Shown: piece by piece, positions 1 through 6,009 of the stretch
Layout: every line of letters begins with the position of its first letter
Numbering within the stretch: the stretch's first letter is position 1
NCBI GenBank assembly: GCA_021791075.1
Contig: JAJYXH010000071.1
Span: forward strand, 1 to 11,595
From: Microcaldota archaeon
GTDB lineage: Archaea > Micrarchaeota > Micrarchaeia > Micrarchaeales > CABMGC01
Direction of reading: 5' to 3'
Length of the DNA: 11,595 nt
Notes under the pieces: model-generated
Database searches by the model: none
The model's input: only the letters and a program-made list of their open reading frames with translations
Told to the model about the DNA's origin: nothing
Position numbers and translations under genes: made by a program

Positions 1-287
1 GTGAGTCTCTGCAGGTACTCCTGCGGGACCACGAGAGTCCTCATCGCGGACTTTGAGACCATGATCTCGATCACGTAGGCGTCTCCCCTGCTTCCAACCA
101 CTATCCCGACTCTTCCCCTGTACCTTGGGTGTGGTATGTTCTTCCTGCTACCGTGCGGCGTCACCACGACCTTGTCCCCGACGTTGAACCTGTTGATCAG
201 CTTGGTGAGACCTAGGCTCGAGAGCGTGCCATGCCTCGAGAGGTGCCTCGACCTTCCTGAGAATAAACCGTGCGATCTTCCAGTCAT
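1..287 (-). CDS. rpl21e: Ribosomal protein L21e, C-terminus cut by window edge
   Basis: Reading the minus strand from the ATG at 287 gives 95 codons without a stop before the window edge. The protein starts MTGRSHGLFSGRSR and continues with FNVGDKVVV, then IPHPRYRGRVGIVVGSRGDA and a final LVVPQEYL. This is the standard layout of L21e: a basic N-terminal arm, then an SH3-like barrel with the PHPRYRGR and GSRGDAYV signatures. The protein belongs to the large ribosomal subunit of archaea and eukaryotes. Family members are about 95-100 residues, so only a few C-terminal residues should be missing. A GTG at 296 would add three residues, but the ATG aligns better with the family start. It diverges from the TBP gene across an A/T-rich promoter. 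Confidence 0.9.
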   Translation of the reverse strand, partial: MTGRSHGLFSGRSRHLSRHGTLSSLGLTKLINRFNVGDKVVVTPHGSRKNIPHPRYRGRVGIVVGSRGDAYVIEIMVSKSAMRTLVVPQEYLQRL

Positions 288-360
288 GAACTTCACTTGT
301 GTAGGATGCGCTGCCAGCCCGAGGCTGAAAGGCATAATGAGCTAGTAGTAGATGCCATAT

Positions 361-395
361 AAATATATAAATACCTTTCAGTACCATTTAAAAAG
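361..395. promoter_or_regulatory. Divergent promoter between L21e and TBP
   Basis: A TATA-like run occupies about 363-373 (ATATATAAATA). Its centre is about 26 nt upstream of a plausible plus-strand start near 394, giving TBP a leader of about 18 nt. It is nearly symmetrical, so it could also drive L21e on the minus strand with a leader of about 55 nt. A second run, TTTAAAAAG at 387-395, lies too close to the ATG at 412 unless the mRNA starts inside the gene. If the TBP made here recognises this box, autoregulation is possible; that is inference. Confidence 0.5.
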
Positions 396-411
396 GGTAG
401 TAAGTGATAAA

Positions 412-732
412 ATGGCAAAATCCGCAGCAAAACCATCAGGAAGGAAGGTCAGCCTCCATCCCGACTTCAAGATAGAGAATATTGTTGCGAGCGCAGACCT
501 TGGCGTCGAGCTCGACCTTTATGGCATAGCGAAGGCATCGCCCGACGTGGACTACGAGCCCGAGCAGTTCCCCGGAGCGATATGCAAGATCCACGAACCG
601 AAGACGGCGCTCCTTCTCTTCAAGAACGGGAAGATAATCTGCACAGGGGCGAAGACCGAGGCAGACATAAGGAAGGCCATCGACCAGGTAATAAAGATTG
701 TGAAGAATTATATCATAGCCCCGAGAGAGTAG
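412..732 (+). CDS. tbp: Single-repeat TATA-binding protein (half TBP)
   Basis: This 106-residue protein carries one clear TBP repeat (residues 20-100) after a basic tail (1-17). The repeat begins IENIVASADLGVELDL, continues YEPEQFPG and LLLFKNGKIICTGAK, and ends in a long helix. Canonical archaeal TBP is about 180-200 residues with two such repeats forming a saddle. Key positions are kept: Asn23, which contacts the minor groove, the two DNA-kinking Phe (53 and 70), and Glu49/Glu51, which fall in the region that binds TFB in normal TBPs. The sequence most resembles the second repeat of archaeal TBP. No second repeat is present: L21e lies on the other strand upstream, and the stop at 730 is followed by an unrelated gene. 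I chose ATG 412 over an upstream ATG at 352 because the TATA box lies between them. A homodimer would be needed to rebuild a full saddle (inference). Confidence 0.88.
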   Translation: MAKSAAKPSGRKVSLHPDFKIENIVASADLGVELDLYGIAKASPDVDYEPEQFPGAICKIHEPKTALLLFKNGKIICTGAKTEADIRKAIDQVIKIVKNYIIAPRE

Positions 733-768
733 GCGGCAGGCTCTTTCTCATCTTTTCATAGTGGTTAG

Positions 769-1512
769 ATGAAGCTGATACAGCTCAACATATGGCAGGG
801 CATACTGATGTATCAGGCCGCGCGGTTCCTGAAGGAGGAGAGGCCGGATATACTCAACCTGCAGGAGGTCACGACCGGGGTAGGGGATTCTGACTCATAC
901 CTATTCTCTGTTCTCGAGAAGCTCAAAAGGGACTTCCCGCAGCTTAGGAACCGGTACTTTCAGCACTCCTTATCATCAAGGTACTTCGGCAAGAAGGTCT
1001 ACCTGGGTAACATGATACTCTCGAGATACAGGATTAGCGGGAAGAAGTCTGTCTTCACAGAGGGGAAGCCCGAGGAGAACGTGCTTCTTGGAAAGGAGAG
1101 CCACGGGGTCTGCTTCCTCCAGCACACGAGGATGGAGACCCCCGCAGGGGTGGTGAACGACCTCAACTATCATGGCTACTGGGTACCCACCGGGAAGACG
1201 GGCAACGCAACCACGTTGAGGCACTGCAGGATGATAGCCGATTACATAGAGAGTATTGACAAGGATGAGAAGATAATACTCACCGGCGACTTCAACCTCT
1301 CTCCGCACTCGAGGTCCATGGAGATTCTCAACAAGAGGCTCACGAATCTGGTAATAAAGCACGGGATAAAGACTACAAGACCTCCGATAAGGGATACGAG
1401 AACCCCGGTTGACTTCATCCTTGTCAACGGTAGAGTAAGGGTAAGGTCTTTCAGGGTTCCGATGAACGCGATAGTCTCGGACCATCTTCCGCTAATCCTC
1501 AATTTCGGCTGA
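769..1512 (+). CDS. Endonuclease/exonuclease/phosphatase (EEP) family protein
   Basis: The 247-residue protein has the ordered EEP metal-dependent phosphohydrolase motifs: Asn7 in QLNIW, Glu33 in LNLQEV, His135 in LNYHGYW, Asp174/Asn176 in LTGDFNLSP, Asp215 in PVDFILV and Asp238-His239 in SDHLPL. Family members include AP endonucleases (exonuclease III), DNase I-like nucleases and inositol or sphingolipid phosphatases, all cutting phosphodiester or phosphomonoester bonds with Mg2+. The length suits a single catalytic domain. The His-Pro-rich insertion typical of lipid phosphatases is absent, and I cannot assign a substrate. It lies 36 nt after the TBP stop on the same strand, with a short pyrimidine-rich stretch between, so cotranscription is possible but not certain. 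Confidence 0.85.
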   Translation: MKLIQLNIWQGILMYQAARFLKEERPDILNLQEVTTGVGDSDSYLFSVLEKLKRDFPQLRNRYFQHSLSSRYFGKKVYLGNMILSRYRISGKKSVFTEGKPEENVLLGKESHGVCFLQHTRMETPAGVVNDLNYHGYWVPTGKTGNATTLRHCRMIADYIESIDKDEKIILTGDFNLSPHSRSMEILNKRLTNLVIKHGIKTTRPPIRDTRTPVDFILVNGRVRVRSFRVPMNAIVSDHLPLILNFG

Positions 1513-1520
1513 TGCGTATA

Positions 1521-1589
1521 CCGCAGTCGTATAGGATGTCAGATATGTTTATATAGGTTAGCCGCACTTATATAGGATGTCCAATATAT
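1521..1589. repeat. Imperfect 41-nt tandem repeat upstream of a small gene
   Basis: The block beginning CCGCA at 1521 recurs at 1562, 41 nt later. Each copy contains an identical TATAGGATGTC (1530-1540 and 1571-1581) followed by a partly conserved ATAT. TATA-like motifs occur at 1547-1557 and 1567-1576. The repeat sits just upstream of the small gene at 1603, so it may be a duplicated promoter or a paired operator. Confidence 0.5.
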
Positions 1590-1602
1590 GAGGTGCATAT
1601 GA

Positions 1603-1746
1603 ATGTGCGGAATAAACGGGAACGAGATGAGGAGCTTCCTGACGAAGGAAGAGAAGATAGGCATCCTGAAGGAGTACAAGGATAACCTTGAGAAGGAGGC
1701 CAGGGGCGTCGCGGAGAGGATAAAGGAGCTAGAGAAGAACAACTGA
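1603..1746 (+). CDS. Small helical protein of 47 residues, function unknown
   Basis: ATG 1603 opens 47 codons ending in TGA, preceded by GAGGTG at 1590-1595, a good Shine-Dalgarno match 7 nt upstream. The product starts MCGINGNEMRSFLTKEEKI, and the rest is almost entirely charged helix: LKEYKDNLEKEA, then VAERIKELEKNN. The pattern 'T-K-E-E-K-I-x-x-L-K-E-Y-x-x-x-L-E-K-E' followed by 'ERIKELE' resembles the helical tail seen in small archaeal proteins such as the DUF5320 group. I know of no biochemical function for that tail. The product probably forms a short helical hairpin or oligomer. A duplicated promoter-like repeat precedes the gene and a T-rich tract follows, so it looks like a single-gene transcription unit. 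Confidence 0.65.
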   Translation: MCGINGNEMRSFLTKEEKIGILKEYKDNLEKEARGVAERIKELEKNN

Positions 1747-1757
1747 ATAAAATAGGC

Positions 1758-1795
1758 TTTTCTTTCTTTTCCTTTTCTTTTTTATTCTTCTTTTT
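1758..1795 (+). terminator. Archaeal T-rich terminator
   Basis: A long run of T tracts broken by C (TTTTCTTTCTTTTCC, then TTTTCTTTTTTATTC and TTCTTTTT) follows the small gene's stop by about 12 nt. Oligo-T without a hairpin is the known archaeal intrinsic terminator. It also separates this gene from the convergent minus-strand gene ending at 1811. Confidence 0.7.
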
Positions 1796-1810
1796 GCATT
1801 TACCTTTCTC

Positions 1811-1975
1811 CTATATGTTCGTCTGCTGCATCTGAATGGCGCAGTTCGGGCAGTCCCAGACGTTCTCTCCTGCTGCAACGGCGCACGGCATGTGCGTGTA
1901 CCCGCTGCACCCGTCGCAGTATAGGCACGGTCCGGTGAGCTTATCGCCGCAGACGAAACATTTAATGTCGGCCAT
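1811..1975 (-). CDS. 54-residue zinc-finger protein with PHD-like Cys4-His-Cys3 pattern
   Basis: Minus-strand ATG 1975 gives 54 codons to TAG at 1811. The ligands are Cys6-x2-Cys9, Cys20-x2-Cys23, His28-x2-Cys31 and Cys42-x2-Cys45, with an extra Cys17. The order C-C-C-C-H-C-C-C, the CDGC pair followed four residues later by H-x2-C, and a Trp two residues before the last pair (Trp40, VWDCPNC) are the hallmarks of the PHD finger. That cross-brace fold binds two zinc ions and reads histone tails in eukaryotes. The last loop (10 residues) is slightly shorter than in most PHD fingers. The domain fills the protein, so it would act as an adaptor with a partner. It could instead be an unrelated two-zinc treble-clef or zinc-ribbon protein. 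Its start lies about 26 nt from a TATA box shared with thiL, suggesting a leaderless mRNA. Confidence 0.8.
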   Translation of the reverse strand: MADIKCFVCGDKLTGPCLYCDGCSGYTHMPCAVAAGENVWDCPNCAIQMQQTNI

Positions 1976-1994
1976 GACCGTTATGGCGCAGTAG

Positions 1995-2005
1995 TATTAT
2001 ATATT
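1995..2005. promoter_or_regulatory. Single symmetrical TATA box between zinc-finger gene and thiL
   Basis: TATTATATATT is nearly palindromic and lies midway between the two divergent start codons. Its centre (about 2001) is 26 nt from ATG 1975 on the minus strand and 25 nt from ATG 2026 on the plus strand. Archaeal TATA boxes are centred about 26 nt upstream of the start site, so both mRNAs would be leaderless. Neither gene has a Shine-Dalgarno sequence, which fits. Confidence 0.7.
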
Positions 2006-2025
2006 CCGTACCAATCATCTGATGT

Positions 2026-2988
2026 ATGGAGGTAAAGCTCGGCAGCATCGGAGAGAGGGCCATAATAGAGAGGATACGCAGAATGTACGGTTACGGATGG
2101 CCCGACGACGACTGCTTCTATTTTGCCGATGGCAAGAGGTACATACTTCTGAAGACGGACTCGATCTCTGCATCCTCTCACATGCCGGATTCGGCAGACC
2201 CGGAAAGAATAGGCTACTTCCTTGCGGCGATAAACCTTAGCGACATAGCTGCCATGGGAGGCACGCCGAGATACTTCATGACCGCATTGACGATGCCGAG
2301 AAGCACCAAGCTCTCTTACCTTGGGGCCATAGAGCGCGGAATATCGAGGTGCCTGTCGAGATACAAGACCAGGATGGGAGGAGGGGACCTCAAGGAAGGG
2401 CGCGAGATGAACTTTGCCGGGATAGCCGTTGGAGACGTTGACAGGAACAGGATGATCAGGAGGAATGGAGCCAGGGCAGGGGATCTTCTCTGCGTGACAG
2501 GGAGACTGGGGAAGAACGCTGCAGGATATTACATGTGGAAGGAGACCGGGCAGAAGAAATGGGCGAACATGCTGCTGGACGTGGAGCCGAGAATACGGGA
2601 GGGGCTGGCTCTCCATGAGATCGGAGCCACTTCGGCAATCGACCTATCCGACGGGGTGTATTCTTCAATCTCGCAGTTGAGAAGGATAAACAAGATAGGA
2701 TTCGAGATAGAGTTCTCCAGGCTTCCTTTAAGCAGGGAGGCCCTCGGAGCCGCCAAGAGGCTTGGGATAGGAATCGAGGAGCTTGCACTCAACTTCGGTG
2801 GCGAGTACGAGCTGATGTTCACGCTTCCGGAGAATCGCTACGAGAGGGCAAGGGAGTACATGAAGAAGAGGAGTATGGGGATGACAATGATAGGAAGAGT
2901 GACAAAGACTGAGAGCATATTGATAAAGGATGGAAGGAGAATCTCGATAAAGAGCAGGGGATACGAGCACTTTATGAGGAGAAGGTGA
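2026..2988 (+). CDS. thiL: Thiamine-monophosphate kinase
   Basis: ThiL phosphorylates thiamine monophosphate with ATP to give thiamine diphosphate, the last step of the pathway. The 320-residue length is normal. The N-terminal half belongs to the PurM/AIR synthase-related fold. Visible family motifs are the acidic cluster PDDDC (26-30), LLKTDSIS (Asp45), LAAINLSDIAAMGGTPRYF (67-84) with its metal-binding Asp, GGGDLKEG (about 119-126) and the late AIDLSDGVYSS (about 207-217). The C-terminal half ends with GGEYELMFTLP. ATG 2026 matches the usual N-terminus (GERAIIERI) and the leaderless promoter spacing; an out-of-frame ATG lies at 2022. thiE follows after 4 nt, so the two form an operon. Confidence 0.93.
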   Translation: MEVKLGSIGERAIIERIRRMYGYGWPDDDCFYFADGKRYILLKTDSISASSHMPDSADPERIGYFLAAINLSDIAAMGGTPRYFMTALTMPRSTKLSYLGAIERGISRCLSRYKTRMGGGDLKEGREMNFAGIAVGDVDRNRMIRRNGARAGDLLCVTGRLGKNAAGYYMWKETGQKKWANMLLDVEPRIREGLALHEIGATSAIDLSDGVYSSISQLRRINKIGFEIEFSRLPLSREALGAAKRLGIGIEELALNFGGEYELMFTLPENRYERAREYMKKRSMGMTMIGRVTKTESILIKDGRRISIKSRGYEHFMRRR

Positions 2989-2992
2989 ATCT

Positions 2993-3613
2993 ATGGAGCT
3001 GAGGGGAATATACGGCATAACGTCAAGGGCATTCGGTCAGTCGCACGCGGAGAGCGCGATGATATTTCTCAACGGAGGGGTCAGGATAATACAGTACAGG
3101 GAGAAGGAGGCGACCTTCAGGGTGAGGGAGCACGAGGCGAATCAGATAAAGGAGCTCTGCAGGTCTTACGGGGCAACGTTCATAATAAATGACAGTCTTG
3201 ACCTGGCGCTCTCCGTAGGCGCGGACGGATTGCACGTGGGCCGGGACGACGTCAGGCTCGACGTTGTGAGTAGGGTCTTTAGAGGCGAGATCGTAGGGGC
3301 GTCGGCAAGCAACCAGAAGGAGGCGCTCATGGCAGACGGCGATGGCGCCACCTATCTTGGCGTAGGAACGATATACCCGACGAGTACCAAGACCGACGGC
3401 GACATAATAGGCGTTGAGGGGCTTAAGGAGATACGCAGATCCACGGGACTCCCGATCTTTGCGATAGGCGGCATAAAGCTTGAGAACCTGAAGGAGGTGT
3501 GGGAGGCCGGTGCGGACGGAGTTGCACTGATATCCGCGATTCTGGGTGCAGACAACCCCGTCGAGACTGCCAGAAAGTTCGTGAAGTCGTGGGACGACCT
3601 ATCCAGGAACTAG
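2993..3613 (+). CDS. thiE: Thiamine-phosphate synthase
   Basis: ThiE joins hydroxymethylpyrimidine diphosphate and thiazole phosphate to form thiamine monophosphate, the substrate of the ThiL encoded just upstream. The 206-residue TIM barrel shows the pyrophosphate and pyrimidine-binding QYREK (Gln34, Arg36, Lys38), IINDSLDLAL (Asn66, Asp67), GADGLHVGRDD (76-86), the thiazole-phosphate loop GTIYPTSTK (125-133) and the phosphate-binding IFAIGGI. All expected residues are present, so the enzyme should be active. It starts 4 nt after thiL and is presumably translated by coupling. Its TAG stop overlaps that of the convergent coiled-coil gene within the palindrome CTAG (3610-3613). Confidence 0.93.
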   Translation: MELRGIYGITSRAFGQSHAESAMIFLNGGVRIIQYREKEATFRVREHEANQIKELCRSYGATFIINDSLDLALSVGADGLHVGRDDVRLDVVSRVFRGEIVGASASNQKEALMADGDGATYLGVGTIYPTSTKTDGDIIGVEGLKEIRRSTGLPIFAIGGIKLENLKEVWEAGADGVALISAILGADNPVETARKFVKSWDDLSRN

Positions 3614-4815
3614 AGCGCAACACGTATCCTTCTCTTGTAGTATCTCTCGAATAGACCTTCTACCGCTGATCTTATCTTCCCGATGTCTTCCTTAACCCTG
3701 ACCGACCTGTTTCTCATCTCGGCCAGCGCCGACTCCCTCTGCGAATTCCCATGGAGCAGGTTCTCCATCTCATGCTTCATCCTCTCAAGGTCCCTCAGCT
3801 CCGCATCGAGCGGAAGCTTGTTCGACTCCAGATCCGTTACCTCGTCAAGCATCGACTTCAGCCTTCCCTCCAGTATCTTCTCCAGGGCGTCCCTGACCTC
3901 GGACATGTTCTTTACCGCTATCGTCCCCTTCTCGACCTCGCCATTGATCTCGCCTATCTGCTTGTAGAACTCCGAGTACTTGTCTTCGTTTCGCAGCGAC
4001 GACGGATCGTCCAGCAGAGGGGTAAGCTTCGGCTTGTAGAGCGAGAGGTAGTCGTGCTTCCTTGCCGGTTTTTCTATCGTGTGTATCAGTATGCCTATCT
4101 CCGAGTTTACCTCTGATATCTTCCTGTTTATCGCCTGTTCTTGTGACCTTATCGACGCTATCTTCCCGGCGAGACCCTCGACCTCCTCCTTTTTTACCGC
4201 ATGCTGCGGCGCGCCTTCGAGTTCGGCCAGGGCAGACTCGATCGTCTTTGCCTCGTCAATCAGCGCCATAAGGGCCTGTATCTTCCCCAGGGTCTCGTGG
4301 TACTCCTTGAAGTCCATGTTCCTTGCCTCGAGCTCGGCCTTGAGCATCCTCCACTGAACCTCTATGGAAGAGAACGACTTCTTGAACTTGTTCAGGTCGT
4401 TGGGATACGCGTCGAGCACCATCTTGAACTGCGCGTTTGCCTTCAGGATGTCGTTCAGGAATGCGCCGGTCCGTTGCACCACCTCGTAGTACCTGTCGTA
4501 TATCGTCTCGTACCTGGCATCCTCCTTCGTGTCGTTCGATATCATGCGCGAGAGAAGATTCGAGTAGGAGTTCTTCTGGTCCTTCACGTGAGTGGAGCTG
4601 GTCGTCCTCACGTACTCTAGGTCCGGCTCCTTCTCGAGGTTCCTGAATGCATCGCATGCGGCCACGAAGTCCTTGACAGACGACGCTATTCCAGTGACAA
4701 TGCCAGCTGCCTTTGACTCCAGCCTTGAGAGCTTCCTGTTGAACTCGTCCCTGAGCACCGGCGCCAGGTTCTCAATCGCAACCGATTCCGGCTCCTTGCT
4801 TCCTCCGAAAAACAT
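3610..4815 (-). CDS. Large coiled-coil protein, function unknown
   Basis: From ATG 4815 this encodes 401 residues starting MFFGGSKEPESV; a TTG at 4821 could add two. The chain is rich in Glu, Lys, Leu and Ala heptads, notably FKEYHETLGKIQALMALIDE, then EVEGLAGKIASIRSQEQAI, then long helices with ESNKLPLDAELRDLERM and an end of ERYYKRRIRVAL. I see no Walker A, signal peptide or transmembrane segment, so it is not a complete SMC or Rad50. It could be a cytoskeletal, scaffold or vesicle-shaping protein, but nothing visible decides that. GTGAGG (about 4824-4829) is a weak ribosome-binding site for ATG 4815. It diverges from the PAP2 gene and converges on thiE with a 4-nt overlap. Confidence 0.8.
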   Translation of the reverse strand: MFFGGSKEPESVAIENLAPVLRDEFNRKLSRLESKAAGIVTGIASSVKDFVAACDAFRNLEKEPDLEYVRTTSSTHVKDQKNSYSNLLSRMISNDTKEDARYETIYDRYYEVVQRTGAFLNDILKANAQFKMVLDAYPNDLNKFKKSFSSIEVQWRMLKAELEARNMDFKEYHETLGKIQALMALIDEAKTIESALAELEGAPQHAVKKEEVEGLAGKIASIRSQEQAINRKISEVNSEIGILIHTIEKPARKHDYLSLYKPKLTPLLDDPSSLRNEDKYSEFYKQIGEINGEVEKGTIAVKNMSEVRDALEKILEGRLKSMLDEVTDLESNKLPLDAELRDLERMKHEMENLLHGNSQRESALAEMRNRSVRVKEDIGKIRSAVEGLFERYYKRRIRVAL

Positions 4816-4830
4816 ATCCAATCCTCACGG

Positions 4831-4862
4831 TTTTATATATAATCACTTTCAATATTATAAAA
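4831..4862. promoter_or_regulatory. Two TATA boxes for the divergent coiled-coil and PAP2 genes
   Basis: TTTTATATATA (4831-4841) lies about 41 nt before the plus-strand ATG 4878. The minus-strand TTTATAATATT (about 4851-4861) lies about 41 nt before the minus-strand ATG 4815. Each box is the distal one for its gene and would give a leader of about 15 nt, so the two promoters interleave. The assignment rests on spacing only. Confidence 0.5.
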
Positions 4863-4877
4863 CATCTGCTGATATCC

Positions 4878-5459
4878 ATGACCATAGAGTCGATACTCAA
4901 CATGACGAACACCGCGGCATTCAGGTTCGCTGACAGCTTTGCAAGCCCCGGACTCAACGTCTTTATGAGCTATCTTGCGAAGAGCTTCCTCATAGTGCTT
5001 CCCCTGATAGCAGTCTATCTCTATTACAAGAAGGACAGGAACGTCTTCTCCTTCGTGTTCGCCGGGGTGTTACTCTTTGCAGTGGCAGAGGTGCTGAAGA
5101 CCATATTCAAGGTCCCCAGGCCGTGCGAGCTAAGCTCTTACTCCTGGATAAACACGGTGGGGTGCGAGGGAGGTTATGGCTTCCCGTCGGGCCATGCCAT
5201 GACCCTTACGGGACTTGCGTTCTTCGTGAAAAACTATAAATATCTCGAGGTGCTCTATATAGTCTGGCTGGCGCTGCTCCTGTTCGGCAGGGTATACCTT
5301 GGCCAGCACTACTTCACCGACGTGCTTGTCGGTGCCGTGCTGAGCGTGATATTGGCTGCTGTCCTGTACAGATACAGGAAGCTCGTCAACCGCATAGGAC
5401 TCGGAATCTTCCGGACGATCTTCGGCAGATTCACGCAGCGGGAGTTTGTCACTGACTAA
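4878..5459 (+). CDS. PAP2-superfamily membrane phosphatase
   Basis: This 193-residue protein has the three PAP2 catalytic motifs in order: Lys74-x6-Arg81-Pro82 (KTIFKVPRP), Pro103-Ser-Gly-His106 (PSGHA) and Gly-Arg138-x5-His144-x3-Asp148 (GRVYLGQHYFTD). His106 would form the acid/base contact and His144 the phospho-enzyme. Hydrophobic segments at about 33-50, 55-76, 108-118, 122-140 and 146-165 fit the usual multi-helix membrane fold with the active site at the membrane face. Family members remove phosphate from lipid phosphates or polyprenyl diphosphates. A role in isoprenoid lipid-carrier recycling is plausible for an archaeon but not shown. The Fe-S scaffold gene follows within 20 nt on the same strand. 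Confidence 0.9.
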   Translation: MTIESILNMTNTAAFRFADSFASPGLNVFMSYLAKSFLIVLPLIAVYLYYKKDRNVFSFVFAGVLLFAVAEVLKTIFKVPRPCELSSYSWINTVGCEGGYGFPSGHAMTLTGLAFFVKNYKYLEVLYIVWLALLLFGRVYLGQHYFTDVLVGAVLSVILAAVLYRYRKLVNRIGLGIFRTIFGRFTQREFVTD

Positions 5460-5475
5460 CCGGCCTGGTGATTCC

Positions 5476-5880
5476 ATGGATCTGGACATGTACGCAGAGA
5501 ACCTTATATACAACTATGAGCATCCGTCGAACAAGCGCGCGATGGAGAAGGCAGATACGAGGATGCACGAGGAGAACATCTCCTGCGGGGACAAGATAGA
5601 CATCTATCTCGGGATATTGGACGGAAAGATCAAGGACGTATCGTTCGAGGGAAGCGGATGCGTCATATCGATGGGCACCGCTAGCATTCTTACAGAGTCG
5701 CTGAAGGGGAAGAGCCTAACGGATGTGGAGAAGATGGATAGGCAAGCACTGCTGAAGCTGATAAGCATAGATCCCGGCCCGGTGCGCATGCACTGCGCCA
5801 CGCTCTCCCTGAGGGCGGTGAAGAAGGCGGTCTTCGCATATGAGAAGAAGCCCGTTGACACCGCTACGAAGGAGCTGTAG
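5476..5880 (+). CDS. sufU: SufU/IscU-like Fe-S cluster scaffold protein
   Basis: This protein assembles iron-sulphur clusters on three cysteines before passing them to apo-proteins. The 134 residues from ATG 5476 show Cys37 in ISCGD with its neighbouring Asp39, Cys62 in GSGCVISMGTAS and Cys107 in RMHCATLSL, which are the three ligands and Asp of the family. The N-terminal YEHPSNK corresponds to the usual 'hPrN' segment. Length is normal for the U-type scaffold. A GGTGA (5467-5471) precedes the chosen ATG closely. An in-frame ATG at 5446, inside the PAP2 gene, would add ten residues that are not family-like. No cysteine desulphurase lies nearby in this window, so its sulphur donor must be elsewhere. 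Confidence 0.88.
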   Translation: MDLDMYAENLIYNYEHPSNKRAMEKADTRMHEENISCGDKIDIYLGILDGKIKDVSFEGSGCVISMGTASILTESLKGKSLTDVEKMDRQALLKLISIDPGPVRMHCATLSLRAVKKAVFAYEKKPVDTATKEL

Positions 5881-5890
5881 GAACAACACC

Positions 5891-5900
5891 ATTTATATTA
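5891..5900 (+). promoter_or_regulatory. TATA box of tRNA-Gln
   Basis: ATTTATATTA is centred about 27 nt upstream of the mature tRNA 5' end at 5923. It is flanked by a 7-nt inverted repeat, GAACAAC (5881-5887) and GTTGTTC (5914-5920). Confidence 0.7.
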
Positions 5901-5922
5901 TTGAAGAGAGATGGTTGTTCGC

Positions 5923-5995
5923 AGTCCCGTCGTCTAGTGGCCAAGGACAATGGGCTTTGGACCCATGAACACCAGTTCGAATCTGGTCGGGACTA
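5923..5995 (+). tRNA. tRNA-Gln (anticodon TTG)
   Basis: The 7-bp acceptor stem AGTCCCG (5923-5929) pairs perfectly with CGGGACT (5988-5994), with A5995 as discriminator. The D stem pairs 5932-5935 with 5945-5948. The anticodon stem ATGGG/CCCAT encloses CTTTGGA, putting TTG at 5957-5959, which reads CAA. The T arm is ACCAG-TTCGAAT-CTGGT. There is no intron and no encoded CCA. A box C/D RNA begins 18 nt downstream without its own TATA box, so a joint transcript is likely. Confidence 0.96.
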
Positions 5996-6009
5996 ATCTA
6001 ATACGAACG

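Noticed and set aside
352..411. Upstream extension of TBP from ATG 352
   Set aside because: It would place the TATA-like promoter inside the coding region, and the extra 20 residues (YKYINTFQYH) are just translated A/T-rich promoter.
976..1485. Open frame of 169 codons on the minus strand
   Set aside because: It is opposite the EEP gene, with a composition typical of antisense frames.
1981..2616. Open frame of 211 codons on the minus strand
   Set aside because: It lies fully opposite thiL, lacks any recognisable domain and would run through the shared promoter.
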